DNA from: Mycobacterium gallinarum
Lineage (GTDB): Bacteria; Actinomycetota; Actinomycetes; Mycobacteriales; Mycobacteriaceae
DNA length: 64,000 bases
NCBI RefSeq assembly: GCF_010726765.1
Contig: NZ_AP022601.1
Location: 682,001 to 746,000 of the forward strand
Direction of reading: 5' to 3'
Shown here: positions 1 through 8,642 of the stretch, piece by piece
How positions within the stretch are numbered: the stretch's first letter is position 1
How the letters are laid out: the number at the start of each line of letters is the position of its first letter
Translations under genes and position numbers: made by a program
The notes under the pieces: model-generated
Database searches by the model: none
Seen by the model: the letters and a program-made list of their open reading frames with translations, nothing else
Told to the model about the DNA's origin: nothing

Positions 1-1593
1 ACCGCTGTCGGGGCGATCAACACGGCACTGCACTCGGCGTATCAAGGTGTGCCGATGCCGTTGCTGTTCGTCTGCGAGGACAACGGAATCGGCATCAGCG
101 TGCAGACACCGTCCGGCTGGATCGAGCGGACATACGGCGGGCGTGACGATTTGGCGTACTTCGCAGCAGACGGCTCGGATCTCGCGGCGACCTTCGACGC
201 GGCGACCGCGGCCGCCGAGTGGGTACGGAACCGGCGGCGACCGGCATTCCTGCACCTGCGTACGGTGCGGTTGATGGGTCACGCCGGCTCCGATTACGAG
301 CCGGCATATCGGCGTCCCGAGGAGATCACCGCGGACTACGCCCGGGACCCGGTGCTGTGTATCGCGAAACTGTTGATCGACACCGGCGTGTTGACACCTG
401 CGGAGACGCTCGACCGTTACGAAGCCAAGCGCGCCAACGTCATCGAACTCGCCGACCAGATCAGCGAGCTGGCGCAGCTCGACAGTGCGCATGCGGTAAT
501 GGAGCCGCTGCGCACCGCGAGCGACGCCATCCGGGACGCCGTCCCCGCATCGCTGGTCGCCTCGGTCAAGTCCGGCGAGACAGATGCGCAGATCACGGTG
601 GCGACGGCGATCAACCGTGCGCTGCACGACATCCTGGACCGCTACCCGGAGGCGATGATCTTCGGCGAGGACGTCGCCCGGAAGGGCGGGGTGTACGGCG
701 TCACACGCGGACTGCTGGCGGCGACCAGTTCGGCCCGCGTATTCGACACGCTGCTCGACGAGCAGGCCATCCTTGGTCTCGCGCTCGGGGCGGGCGTCTC
801 GGGTCTGCTGCCGATTCCCGAAATCCAGTACCTCGCTTACTTTCACAACGCCGCCGATCAGATTCGCGGGGAGGCGGCGACTTTGCAGTTCTTCTCCAAT
901 CGCCAGTACCGCAATCCGATGGTTGTGCGGATCGCCGCGTACGGCTACCAGAAGGGTTTCGGCGGGCACTTTCACAACGACAACTCGATCGCCGCGATGC
1001 GTGACATCCCGGGTGTCGTCATCGCGTCGCCCGCGCGTCCGGATGACGCCGCGGCGATGTTGCACACATGTGCTGCGGCGGCGGCCCAAGCAGGCGCGGT
1101 GTGCCTGTTCCTCGAGCCCATCGCGCTGTATCACACGCGAGATCTCCACGAGGACAGCGACGACGGCTGGCTTGCGCGTTACCCGGAGTCCGGCGTGGCG
1201 GTCGGTCGGGCACGGACGTACGGCGAGGGTAGGGATCTGACGATGCTCACCTTCGGCAACGGACTGCGGATGAGCCTGCGGGTTGCGCGCAGGCTCGCGT
1301 CGGTCGGTATCGACGCGCGTGTCGTCGACCTGAGATGGTTGGCGCCGCTGCCTGTGGATGACATGCTGCGCGAGGCCGACGCCACCGGGCGAGTGTTGAT
1401 CGTGGACGAAACCCGCGAGACCGGAGGGGTTGGCGAGGGTGTGCTGGCCACGTTGGGGAAGCACGGTTTCGCGGGCCGGCTCGACCGCGTCGCCAGCAAC
1501 GACAGCTTCATCCCCCTCGGCGATGCGGCGCTGCACGTCCTGCTGTCGGAGGACACCATCGAGGCAGCCGCGATCAAACTCGCGCGCTCCTGA
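1..1593 (+). CDS. Fused alpha/beta E1 2-oxoacid dehydrogenase (5' truncated)
   Basis: The reading frame is open from base 1, so the gene starts upstream of the window; 530 residues are visible. The first ~185 residues are the end of an E1-alpha domain, with the thiamine-diphosphate region reading CEDNGIGIS near residue 26. From about residue 190 an E1-beta domain follows, with the typical GEDVARKGGVYGVT stretch and a C-terminal transketolase-like domain. Fused alpha-beta E1 proteins decarboxylate 2-oxoacids (branched-chain or pyruvate type) and pass the acyl group to an E2 lipoyl carrier. No E2 or E3 gene is in view. The next two genes, on the same strand, are a CoA-transferase and a thioesterase, which suggests acyl-CoA metabolism. 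The exact 2-oxoacid cannot be told. Confidence 0.85.
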   Translation, partial: TAVGAINTALHSAYQGVPMPLLFVCEDNGIGISVQTPSGWIERTYGGRDDLAYFAADGSDLAATFDAATAAAEWVRNRRRPAFLHLRTVRLMGHAGSDYEPAYRRPEEITADYARDPVLCIAKLLIDTGVLTPAETLDRYEAKRANVIELADQISELAQLDSAHAVMEPLRTASDAIRDAVPASLVASVKSGETDAQITVATAINRALHDILDRYPEAMIFGEDVARKGGVYGVTRGLLAATSSARVFDTLLDEQAILGLALGAGVSGLLPIPEIQYLAYFHNAADQIRGEAATLQFFSNRQYRNPMVVRIAAYGYQKGFGGHFHNDNSIAAMRDIPGVVIASPARPDDAAAMLHTCAAAAAQAGAVCLFLEPIALYHTRDLHEDSDDGWLARYPESGVAVGRARTYGEGRDLTMLTFGNGLRMSLRVARRLASVGIDARVVDLRWLAPLPVDDMLREADATGRVLIVDETRETGGVGEGVLATLGKHGFAGRLDRVASNDSFIPLGDAALHVLLSEDTIEAAAIKLARS

Positions 1594-1625
1594 GGCATGG
1601 ATTGGACGCTTGATAGCTTGACCGG

Positions 1626-2825
1626 GTGAGTTCGGACCCCATCCGGCCGCTGGCCGGCGTGCGCATCGTCGAGATCTCCAGTTTTGTCGCGGTGCCGTTG
1701 GCTGGGATGACGCTGGCCCAACTGGGCGCCGAGGTGATCCGCGTCGATCCGATCGGGGGAGCGGCGGACTACCGGCGCTGGCCGCTCACCGACGACGGCG
1801 AGAGCATCTACTGGGCGGGTCTCAACAAGGGCAAGCGTTCGGTGGCCGCCGATATGCGTTCGGCCGACGGGCAGGAGCTGGTGCAACGGCTGATCGCGGA
1901 CAGCGGCGTGCTGATCACCAATGTCGCTGGGCGGCAGTGGCATTCCTATGAGACCCTGACGGGGCTGCGGCCTGACCTGATCCATGTCGAGGTGTCAGGG
2001 CGCGCGGACGGTGGCACGGGCGTCGATTACACCGTCAACGCCGCGATCGGATTTCCGATGGTGACCGGCCCCGCCGACCTCGCCACTCCGGTCAACCACG
2101 TCCTGCCGGCGTGGGACGTCACCTGCGGGATCTACACCGCGTTAGCCGTCGTCAGCGCGCTGCGGCACCGTGACGCGACCGGTCAGGGGCAGCGGATCAG
2201 CATTCCGCTGGAGAACGTCGCGCTGGCGACGGCGGGCAACCTGGGGTTCTTCACCGAAGTCATGATCAACGGCACCGCGCGCCAGCGGATCGGGAATTCG
2301 GTGTACGGCCAGTACGGTCAGGACTTCACGAGCGCCGACGGCGCGTCGTTCATGATCGTCGCCCTGACCGGCAGGCACTTCCGCGATCTGACCGAGCTGA
2401 CCGGGACGACGAAAGCCGTTGCCGCGCTGGCAGAATCATTGGGAACCGATTTCAGCGACGAGGGACAGCGGTACCAACACCGCGGCGCGCTATTCGGGCT
2501 CTTCAACGAATGGTTTTCCCAGCACAGCGCGCAGGAGGTCGCCGACGCCCTGTCGGCGACGTCCGTGTTGTGGGACCGGTACCAAACATTCGACGAAGCG
2601 GCGCGCGGCGAGCGGGTGACCGCGAATCCGATGTTCACCCAGCTCGACCAGCCTCGCATCGGCGAATACCTGGCGCCGGGGTTGCCGATGGCGATCGGCG
2701 GGGTCTACCCGGCCGCGGCCGTCGCCCCGGCGCTCGGTGACGACACCGCGGCGGTGCTCGGGGAGTGGTTGGGAATGAGCGCGGAAGACATCGCGCGCCT
2801 GACGGATGCGGGGACGGTGGAGTGA
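1626..2825 (+). CDS. CaiB/BaiF family (class III) CoA-transferase
   Basis: A 399-residue protein starting at GTG. It opens with the family signature PLAGVRIVEISSFVAVPLAG and LGAEVIRVD. The catalytic Asp is probably D164, in PAWDVTCGIYTAL, the family's usual GD-x3-G position. Class III CoA-transferases move CoA between carboxylic acids through an aspartyl-CoA anhydride. The start lies 32 bases after the E1 gene, and the stop overlaps the next start in a GTGA. It is therefore probably co-transcribed with the E1 dehydrogenase and the thioesterase. The substrate is unknown. This is a distant paralogue of the CoA-transferase at 34067. Confidence 0.88.
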   Translation: MSSDPIRPLAGVRIVEISSFVAVPLAGMTLAQLGAEVIRVDPIGGAADYRRWPLTDDGESIYWAGLNKGKRSVAADMRSADGQELVQRLIADSGVLITNVAGRQWHSYETLTGLRPDLIHVEVSGRADGGTGVDYTVNAAIGFPMVTGPADLATPVNHVLPAWDVTCGIYTALAVVSALRHRDATGQGQRISIPLENVALATAGNLGFFTEVMINGTARQRIGNSVYGQYGQDFTSADGASFMIVALTGRHFRDLTELTGTTKAVAALAESLGTDFSDEGQRYQHRGALFGLFNEWFSQHSAQEVADALSATSVLWDRYQTFDEAARGERVTANPMFTQLDQPRIGEYLAPGLPMAIGGVYPAAAVAPALGDDTAAVLGEWLGMSAEDIARLTDAGTVE

Positions 2826-3625
2826 GCGCGCTGCTGGGGTTGTTCGATCTGAAGCAGGGCGACAGCGACGACACCTGGGTCGGCCCGGCCAGCGGTCCGG
2901 AGGGAAAGCGTTCCTACGGCGGCCAGTTCATGGCACAGAGCCTCGCCGCCGCCTGGCGAACCGTCGACACCGACCGGTCGCCGACCAACATGCATTTGCA
3001 GTTCCTGCGCGGCGGCGAAGCCGGCGATCCCGTCGAGTACACCGTGACAAGGGTTTTCGACGGACGGACCGCAGCCGCGCGTCGTGTCGACGCCCGACAG
3101 AACGGTCGGCTGTTGACGACGGCCACGGTGTCGTTCGCCATCGAGTTGCCCGGTCCCGAACACGGCACTCAGTCCTCGATGCCGCACGACCCCGACTCTC
3201 TCGCCCAGGGCGGTCCTGCGGGGCCGGCGCCGTCGATGCCGTTGGACGAACTCGACATCAGGATCTCCGATGAGGGCACCGGTGAAGATTTCGTGCGCCG
3301 ATTCTGGTGGCGGACAACGGCCGCGCTGCCCGACGACCCAGCGGTCCATACCTTGGTCGGCGTGTTCGTCACCGACGTGTACATGATCGATCCGGCACTG
3401 CAGGTGCACGGACATTCCATGAAAGCGCGTACGCATCGCAGCGGCACCACCGACTCGTCGATCTGGTTCCACCGATCGGTACGCGCCGACGAGTGGAACC
3501 TATTGGAGACACGCTCGCCCGCCGCCGCGCGGGGACGCGGCGTCGTGACCGGCAGCCTGATCCGCGCCGATGGGGTTATCGCGGCGACGCTGGCCCAGGA
3601 AGGCCTTATCGCCGAACGGGATTGA
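2822..3625 (+). CDS. Acyl-CoA thioesterase-like protein (double hot-dog)
   Basis: The chosen start is GTG at 2822, which overlaps the preceding stop as GTGA; it gives 267 residues beginning MSALLGLFDLKQGD. The pattern is that of mycobacterial TesB-like thioesterases: an N-terminal hot-dog with SYGGQFMAQSLAAAWRTV near residues 32-50, and a C-terminal one with HSMKARTHRSGTTDSSIWFHR. These enzymes hydrolyse acyl-CoA to free acid and CoA. Translational coupling to the CoA-transferase supports a shared role in acyl-CoA turnover. Specificity is not readable. A related thioesterase lies at 41403. Confidence 0.82.
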   Translation: MSALLGLFDLKQGDSDDTWVGPASGPEGKRSYGGQFMAQSLAAAWRTVDTDRSPTNMHLQFLRGGEAGDPVEYTVTRVFDGRTAAARRVDARQNGRLLTTATVSFAIELPGPEHGTQSSMPHDPDSLAQGGPAGPAPSMPLDELDIRISDEGTGEDFVRRFWWRTTAALPDDPAVHTLVGVFVTDVYMIDPALQVHGHSMKARTHRSGTTDSSIWFHRSVRADEWNLLETRSPAAARGRGVVTGSLIRADGVIAATLAQEGLIAERD

Positions 3626-3639
3626 CCCCGTGGCTTGCT

Positions 3640-5031
3640 CTATGGCCCGCGTTCGTTGTTGCCGTCGTCTTTGTCTGGTGGTTTCAGGAGTAGTTCGGGG
3701 CGGTGGTGGTAGTTGATGCGGGTTTGGCCGGTGTCGAGGCCTGGTGGTGGGTGCCATTCGGCGTCGCCGTGGTCGTTGATGGTGGTGGTCCAGCCGTTGT
3801 TCTTGTCGACGAGGCGGTTGTCGGGTCCACAGGCCAGGGTCATCTCGTTGATGTTGGTGTTGCCGCCGTCGGCCCAATCCTGCAGGGCGTGATGCACCTG
3901 GGCGCCGTAGGCCGGCACCGCGCAGCACGGTTTGGTGCAGCCCCCGTCCCGGGCGATCAGCATGATCCGCTGCGCGGGGGAGGCGGTGCGTCGCGCGCGG
4001 AACAGGTCCAAGGCTTGTCCGGTGGATTTGTCGAACACCGCCAGCCAGTGGTGGGCGTGGGCGGCCAGGCGGATCACATCTGTGATCGGCATGAGGGTGC
4101 CGCCGCCGGTGGTGCCCACCCCGGCGCGGGACTCGAGGTCTTGGAGGGTGGTGCGGATGATGATCGAGGTCGGTAGCCCGTTGTGCTGACCCAACTCGCC
4201 GGATTCCAACGCGTTGCGGCCCAGGGCGAGCAGGGCGTCGTGTTGGCGTTGGGCCAGGGTGCGGTGATCGGTATCGATCTGCTCCTGTGAGGGGGTGCCG
4301 CTGATGCACGGGGTGTCGTCGTCGGGGTTGCACATGCCCGGTGCGCCCCATTTGGCGAAGATGGGTTCGAGCACTGCCCAGGCTTCCGGCGTCAGGTCGC
4401 CTTTGATGGAGACCATGCCGTCACGGCCCTGCGGGCCACAAATGAGACCGCGTTTGCGCTGTCGTTCGGTGTCCTCGGGTTCCGGGCCGTCCTGATCCAA
4501 GAGGAACAGCATGGTGGTGGCGGCCCTGCCCAGCTCGTAGGGTCCGACACCGACCGCGATACGCACCAAGTCTTGTTCGATCTCCTCACGTGTGGCGGCA
4601 TCCACGAACCCGGGAAGGCGTCCCATGGCGTCGCGGATCTTGTCCACATGTTCACCGGTGATCTGCCCGGCGGCTTGGGCGGCGGCGGTCGCGGCCAGCA
4701 CCGGCGCCAACGGTTGACCGGTCAACGCGCGCCGTGGCCCGAGTACTTCGGCTTCGGCCAGGCGGCGGTTGGCGTCGGTCGCTGAGATCCGCCACCGGAT
4801 CCGCAGTACGTCTTTCCAGTTCTTGGCGCCCAACTCCTTGGGCGTCGTTTCGGTCTGTAGTCGGGCCAGCGCGCGGTGCCACTGCGTAGGTAGTTGGCAG
4901 GTCAGCGTCTCCAGGCCATCGAGCAGGTCGAGCAGTTCGCGGTGGGTGAGCATGTCCAGGTCGCAGCAGGCCAGCGATTCGTGGGCGGACCGCAGCGCGG
5001 CCATCGCCACCTGAACCGGGGTCGCCAACAT
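3640..5031 (-). CDS. DUF222 / HNH endonuclease protein of the 13E12 repeat family
   Basis: About 463 residues. The N-terminal two thirds is the DUF222 domain. The C-terminal part is an HNH nuclease fold with CTKPCCAVPAYG, then QVHHALQDWADGG, then N and C residues in the usual order and a DN pair. In M. tuberculosis the 13E12 family is multicopy, and several members are LexA-controlled. A longer start at 5046 exists, but the LexA box at 5035-5050 covers it. ATG 5031 is preferred because a -10-like TATGTT (minus strand, 5043-5038) ends 6 bases before it, which would give a leaderless mRNA. The gene stands alone between the thioesterase and the iron operon. The cellular role of the family is unresolved. 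Confidence 0.87.
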   Translation of the reverse strand: MLATPVQVAMAALRSAHESLACCDLDMLTHRELLDLLDGLETLTCQLPTQWHRALARLQTETTPKELGAKNWKDVLRIRWRISATDANRRLAEAEVLGPRRALTGQPLAPVLAATAAAQAAGQITGEHVDKIRDAMGRLPGFVDAATREEIEQDLVRIAVGVGPYELGRAATTMLFLLDQDGPEPEDTERQRKRGLICGPQGRDGMVSIKGDLTPEAWAVLEPIFAKWGAPGMCNPDDDTPCISGTPSQEQIDTDHRTLAQRQHDALLALGRNALESGELGQHNGLPTSIIIRTTLQDLESRAGVGTTGGGTLMPITDVIRLAAHAHHWLAVFDKSTGQALDLFRARRTASPAQRIMLIARDGGCTKPCCAVPAYGAQVHHALQDWADGGNTNINEMTLACGPDNRLVDKNNGWTTTINDHGDAEWHPPPGLDTGQTRINYHHRPELLLKPPDKDDGNNERGP

Positions 5032-5034
5032 GAC

Positions 5035-5050
5035 TCGAACATACATTCGA
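5035..5050 (-). promoter_or_regulatory. LexA (SOS) box at the 13E12 gene
   Basis: TCGAACATACATTCGA matches the mycobacterial SOS box TCGAAC-N4-GTTCGA at 11 of 12 fixed bases. It overlaps the proposed -10 TATGTT of the minus-strand HNH gene, so bound LexA would block the promoter. The prediction is damage-inducible expression. Confidence 0.7.
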
Positions 5051-5106
5051 CCACCGACAGCCCAACCCAGGCTGTGACAACAGAAACTAAAGTGACAGAA
5101 GAGATT

Positions 5107-7602
5107 TCAGATTTGTGTGAAAGCGTTGGTTCGGGTCGACGTATCCGAGCGCAGCGAACTGAACCGGCCACGCAGCCAGCGACGCAACACCGTCACGACG
5201 TAGGTGAGCAAGACGCCGACGGCCAGCGAGGCGAGCACGCCGAGTGCGGGGTGGCCGTCGAACAACGCGTAGACCTGGTAGTGGACCAGGTAGGTGTACA
5301 GCGACGCCTCGGCCAGCACCCCGACTGCCACCGTGAGCGCGGATGGACAGCGGATCGTCGGCACCCAGATGAGCAGGAGCAGACCGGTCATCACCATCAC
5401 ATCGCGCAGGGTGGTGTCGAAATAGCCATGCAGGCTGACGACAAGTGCGACCGACACCGCGACGCGGTGCCACGTCGTCGTCGCCTTCGCCGCCGCCCAG
5501 CCGATCGCGAAGAACCAGAACGCCAGCATGGTGAACCACGCGTCGCGTCCGAGGTTCATCCCGAGGATGTCGTACCGCAGCGCCAATCCGATGACGAGGA
5601 ACACGGCGGCGATCGTGAACGGTAGGCGGCGTTCCAGGCGATCAATGAGTGGCAACCAAAACACCAAGGTCAGCACGACGAGCGTCCACACCAGCACTTC
5701 GACGAACCACAATCGGCCTGCGGTCATACTGTCGTGCGGACCGAGGAACTTGTTGGCCAGCAATAGATTTGTCCACGTGTAGTGGTCGGTCAGCAGCAGC
5801 GCGACCACGACCCACAACATCGAAGGCACCGCGATCCACGCGATCGTGTTGCCGAGATGTCGCACCCGATCGTTGCGTGGTACCGGGGTCAGACAGAAGC
5901 GGCCGAAGTTGTATCCGGCGACACCCAGCAGAATGTGCGCCCCACCCCACAGCTCGAACAATTCCGCGTGAGATCCCACGATGAGCACGATCGCGGCGGC
6001 GCGGAGCGCGACGCTGGTTTCCAGAGTCGCCAGCCATCTGCGTCGCGCCGGTTTCGAGATACTTTCGAGCTGCCGGAGCGACATGTTCTGCCAATTCGAC
6101 GGCAGCTGGCCGATCGCCCGCTCGAGCCGCACCGTCATCGTGACGTAGGACAGCGAGTTGCCGCCCAGGTCGACAAAGCTGGCGTCCGGGTCGAGCGTCG
6201 CGGCGTCCACCTGCAATACATCTGCGAACAACCCGTGCAAATCCGTGGCTTGCCGCTGGTCGGTCGTGCGACTCAACCGGCGCACGGTCTCGTAATCGGG
6301 CTTGCCCGAGGGCAACAGGGGCAGTTCCTCGACGGTGACGGCACGCACGGCACCCGCGGGCACACCGGCCGCCTCGGCCGCCGCTCGCTGGACCTCGCGA
6401 TCGTCGTGCTTGCCGGTGACGGCGACCACAAGGGCGTCGTCATCGCTGGCGCAGAACGACTGAATTCCCCGTGCGCGGAGCGCGGTCTCGATCTGTCCCA
6501 GATCGATACGCAGGCCATACATTTTCACGAATCGGCTATTGCGGCCGACGACCTCGTACAGCCCGTCGGGGCAGAGTCGGGCGATGTCGCCGGTGCGTAG
6601 CGTCTCGACCGTCTTGCCGAGCTCCAGGTCGGTGGGTCCGTGCGCGTAACCCATCATCACATTGGGGCCGCGGTAGACCAGCTCGCCGACGGCGTCGTCG
6701 GCCCAGCCGTCCAGTGGTTCGATGGAGAACGATCCGCCGCGGATCGGGCGGCCGATCGTATTCGGCCGGGACAACGCGAGTTCCGGTGGTAGATAGGACA
6801 TCCGGGCCGTCGCCTCGGTGGCTCCGTACATCACGAACAGCTCGAAACCTGCATCCTGAGCGAGTTCGGCGAATCTGCGGACCCGCTCGGGTGGCATTCT
6901 TCCGCCGGCCTGGGTGACGTACCGCAGCTCGGGTAGGTCCCTGGCGTCGAAGCCCACGCTTTCGAGCAGTTCGAACGTGTACGGCACGCCCGCGAACGAC
7001 GTTCCGCGGTGCCGGCGAAACAGCCGCCAGAACTCCTCGTCGACCACGGAGCGGTCGGTCAGTATCAGGCCGGCGCCCGCGAGCAGATGGCTGTGGATCA
7101 CGGACAGTCCATAGCAATATGACATCGGCAGTGTGGTTGCGGCCCGGTCGGTTTCGCGGATACCCAGATACTCGGCGACGACCGAGGCGTTGGCGACGAG
7201 ATTCGTGTGCGAGAGTCGCACGAGTTTCGGGGAGCCGGTGCTGCCCGACGTCGACATCAGCAGCGCGAGGTCGTCGTGCATCTGGCGTTCGTCGTGATGG
7301 TGGACGTGGACTCCGCTGTCGTCGATGACGATGTCGGGCCGGTAGGTCTCTTTGATCGCGGTGTGGTCGCGTCGCTCAGCGACGGGTAGTACGACGTGGT
7401 TGGCCGCCAGGGCGCCGAGATAGTGGACCAGCGTCGAGATGTCGTTGCGCGTTTCGAGAAGCACGAGGCGGCGCGGGCCGTCCAAAGCCTGGGCGGCCTC
7501 GGAGACCCGGTCCGCGAGCTCGACGTAGGTCAGTTGCGCGGCATCGGTGAGAACCGCGACACGCTCGCCGTGCCCTCGCAGATGCTCGATGAGCGACCTC
7601 AC
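5107..7602 (-). CDS. Fused AMP-ligase, acyl-carrier domain and membrane acyltransferase
   Basis: This 831-residue protein has three parts. Residues ~1-445 are an adenylate-forming enzyme with the P-loop TSGSTGSPK (~118), YGATEATARM (~258), RTGDIARL (~335), GRNSRFVKMYGLRIDLGQIE and the C-terminal lysine in LLPSGKPDYE. Residues ~455-530 are a carrier domain with the phosphopantetheine serine in VDLGGNS. Residues ~540-810 form about ten membrane helices resembling acyltransferase-3 proteins (R-A3-IVLIVGSH, GVAGYNFGRF, LVHYQVY). It could activate an acid, load it on its own carrier and transfer it within or across the membrane. Its GTG start overlaps the ABC ATPase stop (GTGA), so it is the last gene of the iron operon. 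Targets could be a siderophore or an envelope lipid; both are guesses. Confidence 0.85.
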   Translation of the reverse strand: MRSLIEHLRGHGERVAVLTDAAQLTYVELADRVSEAAQALDGPRRLVLLETRNDISTLVHYLGALAANHVVLPVAERRDHTAIKETYRPDIVIDDSGVHVHHHDERQMHDDLALLMSTSGSTGSPKLVRLSHTNLVANASVVAEYLGIRETDRAATTLPMSYCYGLSVIHSHLLAGAGLILTDRSVVDEEFWRLFRRHRGTSFAGVPYTFELLESVGFDARDLPELRYVTQAGGRMPPERVRRFAELAQDAGFELFVMYGATEATARMSYLPPELALSRPNTIGRPIRGGSFSIEPLDGWADDAVGELVYRGPNVMMGYAHGPTDLELGKTVETLRTGDIARLCPDGLYEVVGRNSRFVKMYGLRIDLGQIETALRARGIQSFCASDDDALVVAVTGKHDDREVQRAAAEAAGVPAGAVRAVTVEELPLLPSGKPDYETVRRLSRTTDQRQATDLHGLFADVLQVDAATLDPDASFVDLGGNSLSYVTMTVRLERAIGQLPSNWQNMSLRQLESISKPARRRWLATLETSVALRAAAIVLIVGSHAELFELWGGAHILLGVAGYNFGRFCLTPVPRNDRVRHLGNTIAWIAVPSMLWVVVALLLTDHYTWTNLLLANKFLGPHDSMTAGRLWFVEVLVWTLVVLTLVFWLPLIDRLERRLPFTIAAVFLVIGLALRYDILGMNLGRDAWFTMLAFWFFAIGWAAAKATTTWHRVAVSVALVVSLHGYFDTTLRDVMVMTGLLLLIWVPTIRCPSALTVAVGVLAEASLYTYLVHYQVYALFDGHPALGVLASLAVGVLLTYVVTVLRRWLRGRFSSLRSDTSTRTNAFTQI

Positions 7603-8642
7603 GTGAACACGACTCCGTTGCCCACCACCTCGATGCGCACCTTCGCGTCGATCGATGGGGGCTCGAGGCTGTTCTGGCGCACGATGATCGGCTCGACGTC
7701 GCCCGCGGGATCGATGGTCAGCAGGACGTCGTGGCCGAGGAACTCGACGGCCAGCACCCTGCCGACGCCGTCCAGCTCACCGCTGTCCGAAACGACCTTC
7801 GCCACAAGCTGTTCGGGTCGCAGCAACAACGTGCCCGGCCCGTCGTCCGCGCGCACGGCGACCCGTCCGATGGCGCAGTCGGCGAACCCGGCCGCGACGA
7901 CGCATGGCAGCGTGATGCTGTCGCCGAGGAATTCGGCTGTGAAGCGATCACCGGGTTGCCGGTACACCGACTGCGGCGAGCCGACCTGGGTGAACCGCCC
8001 GTCGCGCATCACCGCGACCTGGTCGGCGATCGACAGCGCCTCCTCCTGGTCGTGGGTCACCAGCAGCGACGTGATGCCCGCATCGGCGAGCAGGCTCGCG
8101 ACCACCTTCCTGGTGGACGCGCGCAGTCCGGTGTCCAGGGCGCTGAAGGGCTCGTCGAGCAGCATCAATACCGGCTGTCGGGCCAGTGCCCGGGCCAACG
8201 CGACGCGCTGCTGCTGTCCGCCCGAGAGCTGGTCCGGGCGGCGGTCGGCGAATGACGGGTTGAGCGAAACGGTTTCGAGAAGCTCGCTGATACGGCTACG
8301 CACCTTGGCGCGACCCTCGCCGCGGATCCCGTAGGCGATGTTCTGGCCGACGGTCAGGTGGGGGAAAAGCGCCCCGTCCTGTGCGACATATCCGATACGG
8401 CGCCGGTGCGGTGCCACCGCGCGGTTGGCGCTCGCGACCTGGCGGCCGTCGATCGTTATCGTTCCCTCGCCGGGTGTCTCGAAGCCGGCGATGAGCCGTA
8501 GCAGCGTCGTCTTTCCGCAGCCCGAAGCGCCGACAACCGCAGTGGTGCTGCCCTTCTCGAGCTGCAGGTCGATGTGGTCGAGCACGACATGGTCGTTGAA
8601 GGACTTCGCGAGTCCCCGAATATCGACCATCACTTCGCTCAC
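7599..8642 (-). CDS. Ferric-iron ABC transporter ATPase (FbpC/FutC-like)
   Basis: 347 residues. The Walker A motif GASGCGKT is at 38-45, the signature LSGGQ at ~139-143, Walker B VLMLLDEP at ~158-165 and the switch histidine in LVTHDQEEAL. A C-terminal ~100-residue TOBE-like region fits the Fbp/Pot class of importers. It should power import through the permease encoded immediately upstream. Both ends overlap neighbours by GTGA: the permease stop at 8639 and the start of the fused ligase at 7602. The binding protein with a YHYYWF iron-site motif and the IdeR box upstream make ferric iron the likely cargo rather than polyamine or thiosulfate. Confidence 0.88.
   Translation of the reverse strand: MSEVMVDIRGLAKSFNDHVVLDHIDLQLEKGSTTAVVGASGCGKTTLLRLIAGFETPGEGTITIDGRQVASANRAVAPHRRRIGYVAQDGALFPHLTVGQNIAYGIRGEGRAKVRSRISELLETVSLNPSFADRRPDQLSGGQQQRVALARALARQPVLMLLDEPFSALDTGLRASTRKVVASLLADAGITSLLVTHDQEEALSIADQVAVMRDGRFTQVGSPQSVYRQPGDRFTAEFLGDSITLPCVVAAGFADCAIGRVAVRADDGPGTLLLRPEQLVAKVVSDSGELDGVGRVLAVEFLGHDVLLTIDPAGDVEPIIVRQNSLEPPSIDAKVRIEVVGNGVVFT

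Noticed and set aside
3640..5050. Mobile element around the 13E12/HNH gene
   Set aside because: Members of this family can be repeat-associated, but no terminal repeats, target duplication or attachment site is visible at its ends here.
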